Positions 42,640-54,024 of a stretch of DNA of 64,000 nt are shown here, one piece after another. Positions within the stretch are counted from its first letter, which is position 1. The number at the start of each line of letters is the position of its first letter. The notes below the pieces were generated by a model. The model ran no database searches, had not been told where the DNA came from, and saw only the letters and a list, made by a program, of their open reading frames with translations. Made by a program: the position numbers and the translations under genes. This DNA comes from Plotosus lineatus (Eukaryota > Chordata > Actinopteri > Siluriformes > Plotosidae): assembly GCA_024760905.1 (NCBI GenBank), contig CM045737.1, forward strand, positions 12,657,226-12,721,225. Reading direction: 5' to 3'.

Positions 42640-43345
42640 GTGGTCTGTGATATCCTGAGTCGGCAATCAGTCCTTCCAGGTGTGCCCTCCACGAAACCTT
42701 GTCCGTGGCCAGTCGTCTTAAGTGATTCAGGTGATTAGTAATACGTAGGGGTCCCAGGCCAGCTCAAGAGGATTTTCCTTATGTTGTTCAGAAATACTAT
42801 TGGTCTAAGGTTTGCTGGTGGCCCTGGTGGCTTCCTTGGTTTTGGCAGTGGGATCAGGGTTCCTTGTCCAAGGCTTTCTATTGGAATATGATGTTCAAGA
42901 ATTGGTTGATAATGGCGACAATGTTTATGGAGACAATGTCCTTGGCTTCCTTGAAGAGCTTGCTGTTGATGTTGTCTGGTCCAGCTGCCTTTCCATTCTA
43001 CAAGGCTTGTATGGCGTTTTTGATTTCCTCTTCACTGATGGGTGTCTGGAGAGGTCTTGGGTCTCCGGTGAATGGTTCGAGTGGGTCGTCCTCTTTGTCT
43101 GTGAACTGTTCTTGAAAGCATGTTTTTATTACCTCTGCTTTTCCCTTGTCTGAGCCTATGAAACAGCCTTCCGCATCGAGAACAGTGATAGGTGGACTTG
43201 GCTTAGCTGCTCTAAGTTGTTTAGCGGCTTTGAACATTCTTTGACAGTTGTCGGTGGCTGTAAGTTCCTCTGCTATGTTATCAGCATGGTTTATGGCATT
43301 GTTGATGCCCTTAACACTGTTGATCCACTTAACTTCCAAGAGACT
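42640..43345 (-). pseudogene. LINE reverse transcriptase fragment (non-RTE clade)
   Basis: The minus strand reads FTDKEDDPLEPFTGDPRP and TPISEEEIKNAIQAL, then, after frame changes, PPANLRPIVFLNNIRKIL. This fits the linker and first RT motifs of a LINE: the S.EE...A...L step, then LRPI.LLN..RK. The palm motifs are missing. The sequence differs from the RTE copies, so it is a different LINE whose clade I cannot set. Confidence 0.65.
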
Positions 43346-43691
43346 TTCGTTTTTCTCAATCTCTGTCTCTCTTCGCCTCTTTTTCCGTCCCTGTTAAAAA
43401 GTTCCATGGTGGGTTTATTAACTTGACTTCTTATTTTACCTCTGATCACACTCTGACAGTGAGGAAGCCACTGTCACCTGCTGTAGTGGATGTAGAATTA
43501 CACGTTATCCTAATATAGCAAAAAAAGCATGTTCCCTGGGGTCACACGTGCCTCCCCATGGCATCGCAACATGCCCCTCCCCCCAGGGGGTGCACCCCAC
43601 TATTTGAGAAATACTTTTCTAACGGGATTTTTAAAGATGAGAACCTTTACATACACCAACATTCTTTACAAACATTTGTTCCCATTTATCA

Positions 43692-44488
43692 TATTTTCCA
43701 GACTATAAGTCACACTTTTTTCATACTTTGGCTGAAGGTGTGACTTATACTCCAGAGCGACTTATATGTGAAATTATTACATATAATTCTGTTCGTCAAT
43801 AATAATACATAATTTCACATGTGTACTATTTTTACATTTACAACCACAAGAGGGCACTCTAGATTTGGGTACCAGTACCTTCTCATCCACCACTGAAGAA
43901 ATGGCCCCAAAAAGAAAATCATATTCTGCAGATTACAAGCTGCAAGTAGTGAAATATGCGGCAGAAAATTGTAATTGAGCAGCAGAAAGAATGTTTGGGG
44001 TAAACGAAAAACTTGTGATGGACTGGAGAAAAGCGAAGATTATTATTACTGCAATGAAGAAAACCAAAAAAGCTAATTGCAGGCTTAAAGATAATCACAG
44101 GCTGAAAGCTAATCGTGAGCTAAAAGCAAGATGGTCACAGCTACAGGAACGAGTTTGCACATGTGGGCTTGAGCAACATGCCTCAGGGAGAGGCTTGTCA
44201 ACAGTGCAGTTGTGTTTCCACGTCCAGGTAGTTGTGAAGGAGATGAATATAAATAACTTTGCGTGAGAACTTTCTTACCGCTTCATGCAATGCAACCACC
44301 TCTTTATATCAGAGCGAGGACCACAACGTCACATAAACTGCCAGCAGATTTCCAAGCCAAGGTAGAGTTTCCATGAGTTTTGGACTTATAGTCCAGTGCA
44401 ACTTATATATGGTCTTTTTTCTTCTTTATTATGCATTTTTTTGGCCAATACAACTTGTAGTCCGGAGCGACGTATAGTCTGGAAAATA
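43692..44488 (+). mobile_element. pogo/Tigger-like transposon, internally deleted
   Basis: Ends TATTTTCCAGACTATAAGTC and (reverse complement) TATTTTCCAGACTATACGTC form inverted repeats. A second inner repeat follows (ccagagcgacttatatg against ccggagcgacgtatag). It codes for an N-terminal transposase piece at 43901. About 0.8 kb against 2-3 kb for a complete pogo-type element, so most of the catalytic domain is deleted. Confidence 0.8.
43901..44266 (+). pseudogene. pogo-like transposase N-terminus (HTH)
   Basis: Starts ATG at 43901: MAPKRKSYSADYKLQVVKYA, then a TGA at 43976-43978, then AAERMFGVNEKLVMDWRKA and later GRGLSTVQL..HVQVVVKEMNI. The family has a Psq/Brinker-type HTH followed by a CENP-B HTH that binds the terminal repeats. 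The DDE domain is missing. The second half has a TGA at 44264 and then loses frame. Confidence 0.8.
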
Positions 44489-44499
44489 CATTACATTTA

Positions 44500-44702
44500 C
44501 TCCGAGGGACAATTTGGAACAGCCAGTTAGCCAAATGTGCATGTTTTTGCATAATGGAATGTAAGTGGAGCACCCAGAGGAAACCCACAGAAATATGGGG
44601 GAAAACATGCAAGTACCACTCATGGGGTTTGAATCGTGGCCTTTCTTACTGTGAGCTGAGAGGCCAGTACTTTGTCCTGTAGACTTTGCGGTACAATTAC
44701 GT
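44500..44702 (-). mobile_element. SINE-C
   Basis: The reverse complement has a head region with cagctcacagtaagaaagg, gattcaaacccc, gggtttcctctgggtgctcc, aaacatgcacatttggc and ctgttccaaattgtccc. The 3' tail is missing. Confidence 0.78.
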
Positions 44703-44768
44703 GGCATCTCTACCTTCAGAAGTTAATCATAGATTCTTATAATTCGGCTCTGAGGTCCTAAAATATAG

Positions 44769-44803
44769 CAATATTATTTATTTATTTATTTATTTATTTA
44801 TTA
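44769..44803. repeat. (ATTT)n microsatellite
   Basis: About 34 bp of TTTA/ATTT. Confidence 0.93.
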
Positions 44804-46017
44804 TCATTTTCAAACACTAAGGTCGTTGAGTTCCAGGAAACTGAATATATCAAAGAAAAGTTTCATGTGGGACAGCAAGTGATGTGTATGTGTTTTCAAT
44901 CAGAATTCCTGGTTCCCCATGGTACCATACGCAGGAGGTCTTATTGGGCGTAGAGATCCAGATATCGCTGTTCACATCTGGATATTATCCTTCAACTTCA
45001 GAAAGTGATTGCTGACTCGCTGTTACCTGAACTAGATGTGTTTCTTATTTATCTGGAAAGTGTGAACATCCTAGTTCTGTGCACTGTATGTATGGACTTA
45101 TGTAGTCCATCTGGTCACAGCTTCAGTCAGGATCATGACACTGATAAATCCCAAGGCATGATGACTTTAACATTTATTGTAACACTGCATAAATATGACA
45201 TCACATTCTGCACAAACAGGAAACAAGGAAGGGCTTTGGGAAAGAACTTTTGAAGGGTATTCAATTCAAACCTCTGTTTGCGAAAGTGAATTCCACACCA
45301 GTTAACCTACACATTTGAAACTGTCACACTGTAAAGTCCCATCCTACATTAAGCGAGATAACAACAATAAGAATATCTTTTGTTATGAAACAGGATCCTT
45401 CAAGGTATATAAATAAAGTAGCCAAGGAAGGTGTCCGCCCTTAAAGCATCCTAATTTGTATCCGCACAGGTTCCTGTTTAGATGACTAGCTTTTAAAAAA
45501 AGGATCCGTAACCCTGGAGTGGCATGACCAGTGAGAGGAAACCATACCGTTGAGTAAAGGCAAACAAAAAGCCATTTTTAGAATGTTTCTCCTTAGCATG
45601 CGGACAATGGTGGGAAATAACAGGACATCACACAAGGGAACAGACGGGGCCAGATCATGCCACAGACCCACCTTCTCCTTCTCGGCATAAGATCTTTCCA
45701 TATGTCAACTACACATAATTGTTATTCCCCAGCACTAATTTTAGAAAAGATGTTGTGTTTCCTAAAAAATAAAAAAATAAAATCCATTGACAACTTCAGG
45801 GACATTAGGATGATGGTGTTGTTATTGTATGTCTAACCACTTAAAATGGATTTTTTTTTTTTTTTTTTTAGCTCAAATATGTTGTTCTGAGGATATATAT
45901 ATAGATATCTTCTTCACTTTCACTTCACTTATCCCTTAGCATCCAGGGATGTTGTTGGGGCGCCTTCATGGCAAGACTTGGGCTGATTTGGCCTGGCGGT
46001 GCCCATCCCTCTCCAGG
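44804..46017. other. no recognisable gene; poly-T at 45850-45869
   Basis: Small open frames only. The stretch at 45920-46016 (gttgttggggcgccttcatg and following) looks repeat-like but I cannot assign it. Confidence 0.5.
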
Positions 46018-46196
46018 TCGTAGAAACACGCTGACGGCTTTTCAGCTACTCATTATGAAAGTCAGCAATGGTTCTTTTACATGCCTCTCACCATAGACAG
46101 TGAGAGACATGGCCCGCCTTTGATAACCCAGTTAGCTGCACTGGGGGGACAGTGACAACCCTGTGGGGACTCGAACCCCCAACCTTACGATCAGAG
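46018..46196 (-). mobile_element. SINE-A/B internal fragment
   Basis: Contains body (aacacgctgacggcttttca, gttagctgcactgggggg) and B box gggactcgaaccc. Both the extreme head and the tail are missing. Confidence 0.75.
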
Positions 46197-46227
46197 ATAA
46201 TTAAATTTCACAGTGAAATAATCTAAT

Positions 46228-46735
46228 AGAGGGATCCCTCACTTTTCTTGGTTAATTGGGACCGATCCCCACACGACCACCAAATTCCACAAAGTCGGAT
46301 CACACCCCACCCCCGACTGACGTGTACGTACATGTATAGGTGTATATAATGTCAATAAATACATATTCAATGCTATAAAGGCTTCTAATAATAATTAAAC
46401 ATGAAAAAATAATGCATAAGATGTAAATAAAATATAAATACACACACATCTACAGAAACGCACGCATGTGCACATAGGTGCGCGTGCATGCACTCAGATG
46501 CGCACCTCACAAAAATGTAAGTTGTTTTGATGGGAGGTTTTGGGTTAGTTTTTTGTTTTGTGTTTGTTTAGGGGTTTTTTTCCCCTTAATTAGCCTTGTT
46601 TTGTGGCATTTTCCTTAACTTTTGCCCCTATTCTTCCTTAATGTCCTTATTTTTAATTCAATTAATATATTTAGAAAAAAAACGTGATGTACTGAAGCAG
46701 CATGAATTGAAGCGCTAAGTAGCGAGGGATCCCTG
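46228..46735. mobile_element. M3 MITE, complete, about 508 bp
   Basis: Ends agggatccctcactttt and gtagcgagggatccctg with TA at the right (46736-46737). The left C of CAG is G here. Uninterrupted, so it is the best guide to the M3 structure. The two ends resemble each other only over the outer CAGGGATCCCTC. Confidence 0.82.
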
Positions 46736-46869
46736 TACACCTGAAAACATTTAATAGTTATGTTACAGTCAGCTCAACTTAGTTGATAGTTCACCAACTG
46801 TTTAACTCTTCACAGGTCAAGTGTTCGATTTTAAATTCGGTATCCTTTAAATAAAGATATGATTTGATA

Positions 46870-46975
46870 GTATGTTGGTATGGTGGCTTCATAGCAATAG
46901 GGTTCTGTGACCGGCGAGAGTATGGAGTACTGTATGGAGTTCTCACCATGCTTGCGTAGGCTTCCTCCACGTGAT
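46870..46975 (+). mobile_element. SINE-C fragment
   Basis: Contains tatggtggcttcatagcaat, tggagttctcaccatgcttg and aggcttcctccacgtg. It abuts the M1 copy at its right. Confidence 0.55.
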
Positions 46976-47122
46976 TTAAAAATGATAAAAGCATACCTTT
47001 TAAGACCTCCTTCTGCTTCAATATCGTACCGATGGTAGACAGGTTTGGCCATATTCCATTGCAATAGCACTAAACAGCATGCCACGAGCCAGTTTCTTCT
47101 TCTCACTCGCACCAGAATATCA

Positions 47123-47126
<4 letters not shown>

Positions 47127-47180
<54 letters not shown>
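47127..47180. repeat. (GT)n microsatellite in M1
   Basis: About 53 bp of TG, then CGCGCGC. Confidence 0.96.
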
Positions 47181-47186
<6 letters not shown>

Positions 47187-47502
47187 CACGTGTGTTGACT
47201 GTATGTTCTTAGCAGAGTTAGAATCTTACAAATGTTTGTGGAAGGTTAAAAGCCTGAGTCAAGAAATAAAGCATGAAACAATAGTAACTCTGTCCTTTAT
47301 ATGAAAAGCATTATGGGAGATGCAGCTCCATAATAGCCAATGGGAGGGAGCTGTGTCATCCCTCCTAGCCAATGGGAGGTCAGCGGGGCGGGATGTTAGG
47401 AGATAGCCAATAAGAGGGAGCTGTGTCATCCCTCCTAGCCAATGGGAGGCCAGCGGTGCGGGATGTTTGAACGTCATTGATGGGAGAGCAGCTCGTGCAT
47501 TG

Positions 47503-47612
47503 TTTGAATGTTTGAATGTCACGTTTTAATGTTTGAATGGCGCATTTGAATGTTTGAATGGCGTGTTTTAATGTTTGAATGGCACGTTTGAATGTTTGAA
47601 TGGCGCGTTTCG
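47503..47612. repeat. minisatellite with TTTGAATG core in M1
   Basis: At least five ~18-20 bp units of the form tgtttgaatggcgcgttt, with alternation of ggcgcg, ggcacg and tcacg. Shorter versions lie at 13958-14010 and 40157-40210. Confidence 0.85.
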
Positions 47613-47727
47613 CGTGTTTCGTGAGGAGAACTTGTTTCGTATACAGAGACAAAAAATTTTGGAAAATGTTTTTCGTAACCTGGATTTTTCGTTTGCTGAG
47701 ACTATCGTAAGGTGAGGTACCACTGTA

Positions 47728-48188
47728 CAGTGATTTCTCATTATTTTATGCTTCAATTTCTGCGGCTTCAGTGCATCGCGGGTTTGTCAAAAATATTCAT
47801 TGGAAAATAAAAAAATAAGGAAATTAAGGAAAAATAGGGGAAAAGTTCAAGAAAATGCCGCAACACAACACCAATTATGCAACAATTAAAAAAACCCAAA
47901 CAAACAAAAACAAAAAACAACCCAACAAAGCTACGGACATTTTTATGGGAGGTGTGCGCGCATCTGTGTGTGTATTTATATTTTATTTACATCTTATGCA
48001 TTATTTTTGAATGTTTAATTGTTATTATAAGCATTTATATTGTTGGATATGTATTTATTGATATTATATACACATATACATGTACGTATACATCAGTCGG
48101 GGGGGGGTTGATCCTACTTCGAGGAAATCAGCTGTCGTGGGGGGGGGGGTCTCGGTCCCCATTAACCACGGAAAGTGAGGGATCCCTG
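47728..48188. mobile_element. M3 MITE, complete, 461 bp
   Basis: Left end cagtgatttctcattattt, right end aaagtgagggatccctg, TA at 47726-47727 and 48189-48190. Opposite orientation to the copy at 46228. Its left TA is also the right TA of the M1 copy, so the two elements are back to back. Confidence 0.85.
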
Positions 48189-48190
48189 TA

Positions 48191-48985
48191 CTTTATGCAG
48201 AGAACATACATATAGAATGAAGTTATTTTTTAAACTAGCCATGGTTTATTTGATCAACTGAGTCTGTTTCAACCCAAGTCAATACAGTAGTATGTAAAAT
48301 ATTTTATTTAAATTCGTCCTTTCCAATTCCTACCCTGTGGTTCAGTCTTCTTTCATTGCACAATAGGTACAATGGTAGCCAATGCCAGCTGTTCAATTGG
48401 GCCAACATTGTCATGTTTGTTATTAGAAGTGCGCCATTGTCAGTGTTAAGATAGTATTTGGTAAACTTTCACAGGATTGTTTTGCTTCTTTGCCCATGTT
48501 GGCACAAGATTCTACAAGAAGTGCCAACCTGGCCACTAGAAATAAACACTGCAATAGCATCAGTCTAATCTGAGATTCTAAGAAATAACATTTGTCAATA
48601 GCTTCGCATAATTAAGCCAACACACACAATAATTACTGTAATTTTTCTTGGCTTAATAACAAACTACTGATTGACACAATCCGAGTTCACTGAAAAGTCA
48701 GAAATTATTCATTATATTATTTAACTTGTCTACCTAAAAAACTTAATAATATAGATATAACATTATTATGCATAATATAGCTCGGTTGTTCATTGTTTTA
48801 ATTACATGATATAATGGCTGTTGGTCAGTTTGCTATCTTGCTGACCAACTCTTAAAATAAAAAATAAATAATAGTTAACATAACTATTCGTTAATTCTTT
48901 GCAATCCACAGCTGTGTTACTGCTGCGAAATAAGTTAACCATGTACCATAATACATTGGGTCACATTTATTTTTAAGAATTACCA
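48191..48985. other. no recognisable feature (about 0.8 kb)
   Basis: AT-rich, no supported gene. Confidence 0.5.
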
Positions 48986-49326
48986 GTTCAGTTCATTTTC
49001 TGTAACCGATTGATCCTAATTTGGGTTGTGGGGAGGCTGCCGCCCATCCCAGCCGACTCCGGGCAAGAGTAGAGTACACCCTGGACAGCTCGCCAGGCCA
49101 TCGCAGGGCGGAAACACGCTGATGGCTTTGCAGCTACTCTTGACGAAAGTCAGCAATGGTTCTTTTACATGAACCTCCCATCAGAGACAGTGAGAGACAT
49201 GGCCAGCCTTTGATAACCCAGTTAGCTGCACTGGGGGGACAGTGACAACCTTGTGGAGAGTGGGACTTGAACCCCCAACCTTTGGATCAGCGATCCAGCG
49301 CCCTATACCACTAGGCCTTCACTGCC
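48986..49326 (-). mobile_element. SINE-A, target of the full-length RTE
   Basis: Tail at left (ttctgtaaccgattgatcct), head at right (ccactaggccttcactgccc), B box gggacttgaaccc. The last bases of the head form part of the RTE target duplication. So the RTE at 49337 landed at the SINE edge after the SINE did. Confidence 0.88.
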
Positions 49327-49330
49327 CTAC

Positions 49331-50944
49331 TTAAGGATCTTCTTCTTTTCCTTTCGGCTGTTCCCTTGAGGGGTCGTCACAGCGAATCATCTGCCTCCAT
49401 CTCACCCTATCCTTTGCATATTCTTCTCTTACACCAATGACCTTCATGTCCTCCTTCACCACATCCATGAAGCGTCTCCTTGGTCTTCCTCTAGGCCTTC
49501 TGCCTGGTAGTTCCAGCCTCAGCATCCTATTACCAATATACTCACTATCCCTGCTCTGTACATGTCCAAACCATCTCAATCTAGCCTCTCTGACTTTGTC
49601 TCCAAAACGTCTTACATGTGCTGTCCCTCTGATGTGCTCATTCCTAATCCTATCCATCCTCGTTACTCCCAAAGAGAACCTCAACATTTTCATCTCTGCT
49701 ACCTCCAGCTCTGCCTCCTGTCTTTTCCCCAGGGCCACTGTTTCTAAACCATACAACATCGTTGGCCTCAACACCGTCTTGTACACTTTTCCTTTCATTC
49801 TTGCCGATACCCTCCTATCACACATCACACCGGACACTTTTCTCCAACCATTCCAACCTGCCTGCACACACTTCTTGACCTCTTTTCCACACTCTCCATT
49901 GCTCTGGATTGTTGAGCCTAAGTACTTAAAATCCTCCACCTTTCTTATCTCTGCTCCCTGTAATCTCATCGTTCCTCTTGGGTCCTTGTCATTCATGCAC
50001 ATGTATTCTGTCTTACTAAGGCTAATCTTCATTCCCCTCCTTTCCAGGGCATACCTCCACCTCTCTAGATTTTCCTGCACTTGTTCTCTGCTCTCACTAC
50101 AGATAACAATGTCATCTGCAAACATCATAGTCCATGGGGAATCTTGTCTAACCTCGTCTGTCAGCCTGTCCATCACCATAGCAAACAAGAAGGGGCTGAG
50201 AGCTGACCCTTGATGCAGTCCCACCTCCACCTTGAACTCTTGTGTCACACCAACAGAACACCTCACCACTGTCTTACATCTCTCATACATGTCCTGCACC
50301 ACTCTAACATACTTCTCTGCCACTCCAGACTTCCTCATGCAATACCACAGTTCTTCTCTCGGCACCCTGTCATATGCTTTCTCCAGATCCACAAAAGCAC
50401 AATGCAGCTCCCTCTGACCTTCTCCATACTTCTCCATTAACATCCTCAAGGCAAACACTGCATCTGTGGTGCTCTTTCTTGGCATGAAACCAAACTGTTG
50501 TTCACAAATGCTGACCTCTGCCCTTAGTCTAGCTTCCACTATTCTTTCCCATAACTTCATCGTATGGCTCATCAACTTTATCCCTCTGTAGTTGCCACAA
50601 CTCTGCACGTCTCCCTTGTTTTTAAAAATGGGCACCAGCACACTTCTCCTCCATTTCTCTGGCATCCTCTCACTCTCTAAGACCTTGTTAAATGTTCTTG
50701 TCAGAAAATCTACTGCTACCTCTCCTAGACACTTCCATACCTCCACCGGTATGTCATCAGGACCAACTGCCTTTCCATTCTTCATCCTCTTCAATGCCCT
50801 CCTCACTTCACCCTTACTAATCTTGGCTCCTTCCTGGTCCTCAACGGTCACCTCTTCTACTCTTTTTTCTCTCTCATTTTCCTCATTCATCAGCTCTTCA
50901 AAGTACTCTTTACATCTTCCCAGCACACTTCTGTCATCAGTCAA
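49331..50944 (-). pseudogene. RTE RT and C-terminal domain (R5), 537 codons open
   Basis: The longest open frame in the window. RT fingers with NGKAVGPDDIP and KNKGDVQSCGNYRGI (about residues 57-122), motif A FVDLEKAYD (184-192), B GLHQGSALSP (242-251), C FADD (275-278). The C-terminal part has RWFGHVQSRDSEYI and the Arg-rich GRRPRGRPRRRF, typical of this LINE group. All catalytic Asp are present. The frame is cut from the endonuclease by a 4-bp insertion just upstream, and the first Met here is internal. The stop lies in the flanking duplication. Confidence 0.93.
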
Positions 50945-52483
50945 TACATTTCCCTCTCTGTCCTTCCTTTATCAATCTAACTTGCTGCACGTCCTTCCCA
51001 TCTCTATTTCTCTGCTGTGCCAACCTGTATAAATCATTTTCTCCCTCTTTACTTTCCAACCGAGCATACAAGTCATCATACGCCCTCTGTTTGGCCTTTG
51101 ACACTGCTACCTTTGCCTTACGCTGTGTCTCCCTGTACTCCTGTTTACTCTCTTCGGTTTTCTCAATGTCCCACTTCTTCTTAGCTAACCTCTTCCTTTG
51201 TACACCTGCACTTCCTCATTCCACCACCAAGTCTCCTTATCTACTTTCCTTCCAGATGACACACCAAGTATTCTCCTACCTGTCTCCCTGATCACATTAG
51301 CTGTAGTTGTCCAGTCATCTGGAAGCACTTCCTGACCACCCAAAGCCTGTTTCAACTCCTCCTTGAAGACAACCCGACACTATTCCTTTTTCAGCTTCCA
51401 CCACTTTGTCTTCTGCTCTGCCTTTGCCCTCTTCACCTTCCTCACCATCAGCATCATCCTGCACACCACCATCCTATGCTGTTTGGCAACACTCTCACCC
51501 GCTACTACTTCGCAGTCACTGACTTCCTTTAAATTACATCGCCTGCACAAGATGTAGTCTACCTGTGTGCTCCTACCTCCGCTTTTATAAGTCACCCTAT
51601 GCTCCTCTCTCTTCTGGAAGAACATATTCACCACAGCCATTTCCATCCTTTTTGCAAAATCTACCAACATCTGTCCTTCTGCGTTCCTGTCCTGGATACC
51701 AAACCTACCCATCACTTCCTCGTCCCCTCTGTTTCCTGCACCAACATGTCCATTGAAGTCTGCCCCAATGACCACTCTTTCACCTCTGGGGGTTCTCTGC
51801 ATCACTTCATCTAACTCCCTCCAGAATCTCTCCTTCTCTTCTCGCTCATATCCTGCCTGTGGGGCATAAGCACTAACAACATTGACCATCACGCCTTCAA
51901 TTTCTAACTTGAGACTCATCACTCTGTCTGACACTCTTTTCACTTCTAGAACATTCCTGACAAACTCCTCCTTCAAGATGACTCCTACTCCATTTCTCTT
52001 CCCATCCACACAAATGATAAAACAGTTTAAACCCTGCTCTTAAGCTTCTAGCCTTGCTACCTTTCCACCTGGTCTCCTGAACACACAGTATGTCCACCTT
52101 CCTCCTCTGCATCATGTCAGCCAGCTCTCTACCTTTTCCTGCCATAGTTCCAACATTCAAAGTCCCTACTTTCAGTCCTAGACTCATGCTTTCCTCTTTC
52201 CTCTTCTCTCTCTGGCAACAGACACGCCTCCCACCTCTCCTTCTTCGACGTCTTCGACCAACAGTAGTCCAATTTCGATCAGCACCCTGTTGGTTGACAG
52301 CACTGATGGCGGTTGTTGTTAACCCGGGCCTCGACCGATCCGGTATGTCATTCTTTCTTGTGATTCGCATAGTTTATTTGGCATTTGTTTTACGCCGGAT
52401 GCCCTTCCTGACACAACCCTCTGCATTTATCCGGGCTTGAGACCGGCGTGAGGGAGAGACCCGCCGTCCCCCTCACGGCTGCA
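49337..52483 (-). mobile_element. RTE LINE, full length (R5), 3147 bp, 19-bp duplication
   Basis: The perfect duplication ttcactgccctacttaagg at 49318-49336 and 52484-52502 sets both ends. The 5' end (near 52483) starts with a GC-rich leader containing the motif shared with SINE-B (ggatgcccttcctgacacaa, plus strand 52397-52416). One ORF codes for APE endonuclease, linker, RT and a C-terminal domain, and runs almost to the GAAGAAGAT tail, so there is nearly no 3' UTR. Lesions: frameshift near 52012, stop near 51381, small deletion near 51209, 4-bp insertion near 50965. So it is structurally complete but not functional. Confidence 0.95.
51380..52370 (-). pseudogene. RTE endonuclease (R5), two frames
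   Basis: The first piece (51897-52370) has GLKVGTLNVGTMAGKGREL and DILCVQETRWKG, which carries the catalytic Glu of APE-type nucleases. After a +1 shift the second piece (51380-52009) has MDGKRNGVGVILK, VSAYAPQAG, GADFNGHVG and STQVDYILCR. It ends at a TAG where R4 has a sense codon (KKEEC). The protein would nick the target DNA to prime reverse transcription. Confidence 0.92.
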
Positions 52484-52618
52484 TTCACTGCCCTACTTAA
52501 GGCTGACCAATGATATTTGAAAGATTTTTGTCCTTTGTATCTCAAGCTTTGAAAACTGTTCAGCATGTTTGTTTAAAAATTGTCAAGTCCTTTTTGATGT
52601 GCTACTTGAAATTATAAT

Positions 52619-53100
52619 CCAGGTATCGCTTGCTACGTCACGATTCAATTCATGTGGCTTCAGTGCATCATGGGGTTTTTTTTTTCGTTTTTTTTTTTTT
52701 TTTTAATATTCATCGAATTAAAAAATAAGGAAATTAGGGAAGAATAAGGGGAAGAACTTAAGGTAAATGCCACAAAATAAGGCCAATTATACAAAAAAAA
52801 AAACCCAACCCAAAACCTCCCATCAAAACTAGTTACATTTTAGTGAGGTGCACATCTGAGTGCATGCACGTGCATCTGCATGCATGCGCATCTGTATGTG
52901 TGTGTATTTATGTTTTATTTACATCTTATGCATTATATTTTAATGTTTAATTGTTATTTCAAGCATTGAATATGTATTTATTGATATTATTTACACATAT
53001 ACATGTACGTATACGTCAGTCGGGCGGGGGGGCGGGGGCGGTGGTCCTACTTCACGGATTTCGGTGGTCGCAGGGGGATCTAGGTCCCAATTAACTGCAC
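52619..53100. mobile_element. M3 MITE, ends decayed
   Basis: Left end near ccaggtatcgcttgctac, then the gcttcagtgcatcatgg block, a T run, gaagaataaggggaagaac, and the right-hand gtatacgtcagtcgggcgg and gatctaggtcccaattaact blocks. The right terminal GGGATCCCTG is lost. Confidence 0.72.
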
Positions 53101-53280
53101 TCCTTTAAGTGCAAACAGATGTGTAAGTGGTATATATGTGTTCTGTGGATGTCTGTGTTTTTGGTCTAAAGTTAAATCCTGTTTTGTTAAAAAAAAAAAA
53201 AGGATTTTCTAGATTCTGCAGAAATGTATGTTAATTACACATAAACTGTATTTAAATACTGTCACAAGCAGGTAAAGTAC

Positions 53281-53337
<57 letters not shown>

Positions 53338-53660
53338 TCTGTGTTCTTCCCTGTTCCCACAAGGGCAGGATGTCCCAGACTCCTTCTCTGTCTACACTTA
53401 ACCTTGGCGCTGGTGAAGTTCACAACTTTCTATCCGTCATTTGTTTTGTGGTGTGGTCATTAGATTTGGAACATTTTACAGGGCATGCGACAAACTTTGT
53501 GCAGACATCAGCAAGTATCCTGCACTCCAGCCATGGGAGCAGATTCTGATGACTGAACACCAATGTGTTTAGTGTCTGACAGGTACGTTTAAATATTCCT
53601 ATGTTCCCAATCTATAATCTGTTTGAAGGCCTTTTTCAAAAAGTACCTGAGGAACCTTGG
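53101..53660. other. unassigned; (GT)n at 53284-53336
   Basis: A GT array of about 52 bp. The frame that starts in it is an artefact. The rest is not recognised. Confidence 0.6.
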
Positions 53661-53663
53661 GTT

Positions 53664-54024
53664 CATTCATTCATTCATTCATTCTCTAAGCCGCTTAATC
53701 CTAATTAGGGTCATGGGAAGGCTGCTGCTCATCTTAGCCAAATCCAAGTGAAAACACGGGTAAACCATAAACAGCTCGCCAGGGCACTGTAGTACCAACG
53801 CACATACAGCTAGTCACACTCACGCTCACAACTAAGGGTGATTTGGAGCAACCAGTTACCATGCTGTGCATGTTTTTGGACTCTGGAAGGACACCAGAGT
53901 ACCTAGAGGAGACCCATGCAGGCATGGAGAGAACATGCAAACTCCACACCCAAAATCGGGGAATCAAACCCAGGCCTTCTTGCTGTTAGGCGGATATTCT
54001 AAGCACTGCCCCATCTTGCTGCCA
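53664..54024 (-). mobile_element. SINE-C, full length
   Basis: (TTCA)n tail and cttaatcctaattagggtca at left. Then agctcgccagggcactgt, gttctctccatgcctgc-type sequence in reverse, and head with atcaaacccaggccttcttg at right. It has the same 3' tail as SINE-A. Confidence 0.85.

Larger units (their letters stand above)
41600..43617 (-). mobile_element. old hAT element, split and decayed
   Basis: 41604-41900 matches 20570-20860, and 43358-43617 matches 20885-21133, the two halves of the 574-bp hAT element. Between them are a BED-finger transposase remnant (42160-42610) and a LINE fragment (42640-43345). So this may be a remnant of the autonomous parent of that non-autonomous element. The terminal repeats are too decayed to give a target duplication. 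Confidence 0.6.
46976..47725. mobile_element. M1 MITE, left-truncated
   Basis: The right end ggtgaggtaccactg meets TA at 47726-47727. It includes the GT array, three or four agccaat sites (47335, 47367, 47404, 47437), and an expanded tttgaatgg(c/t)(g/a)c repeat at 47505-47610. The terminal left ~100 bp is missing. Confidence 0.85.

Noticed and set aside
42812..43153. 113-codon plus-strand frame rich in Val and Leu
   Set aside because: It is the antisense of a recognisable LINE fragment (42998-43339, minus strand).
49437..50213. 258-codon open frame on the plus strand (Ser/Leu/Pro-rich)
   Set aside because: It is the antisense shadow of the RTE reverse transcriptase. Similar shadows recur over every RTE copy (5389-6051, 29501-29977, 36327-36771).
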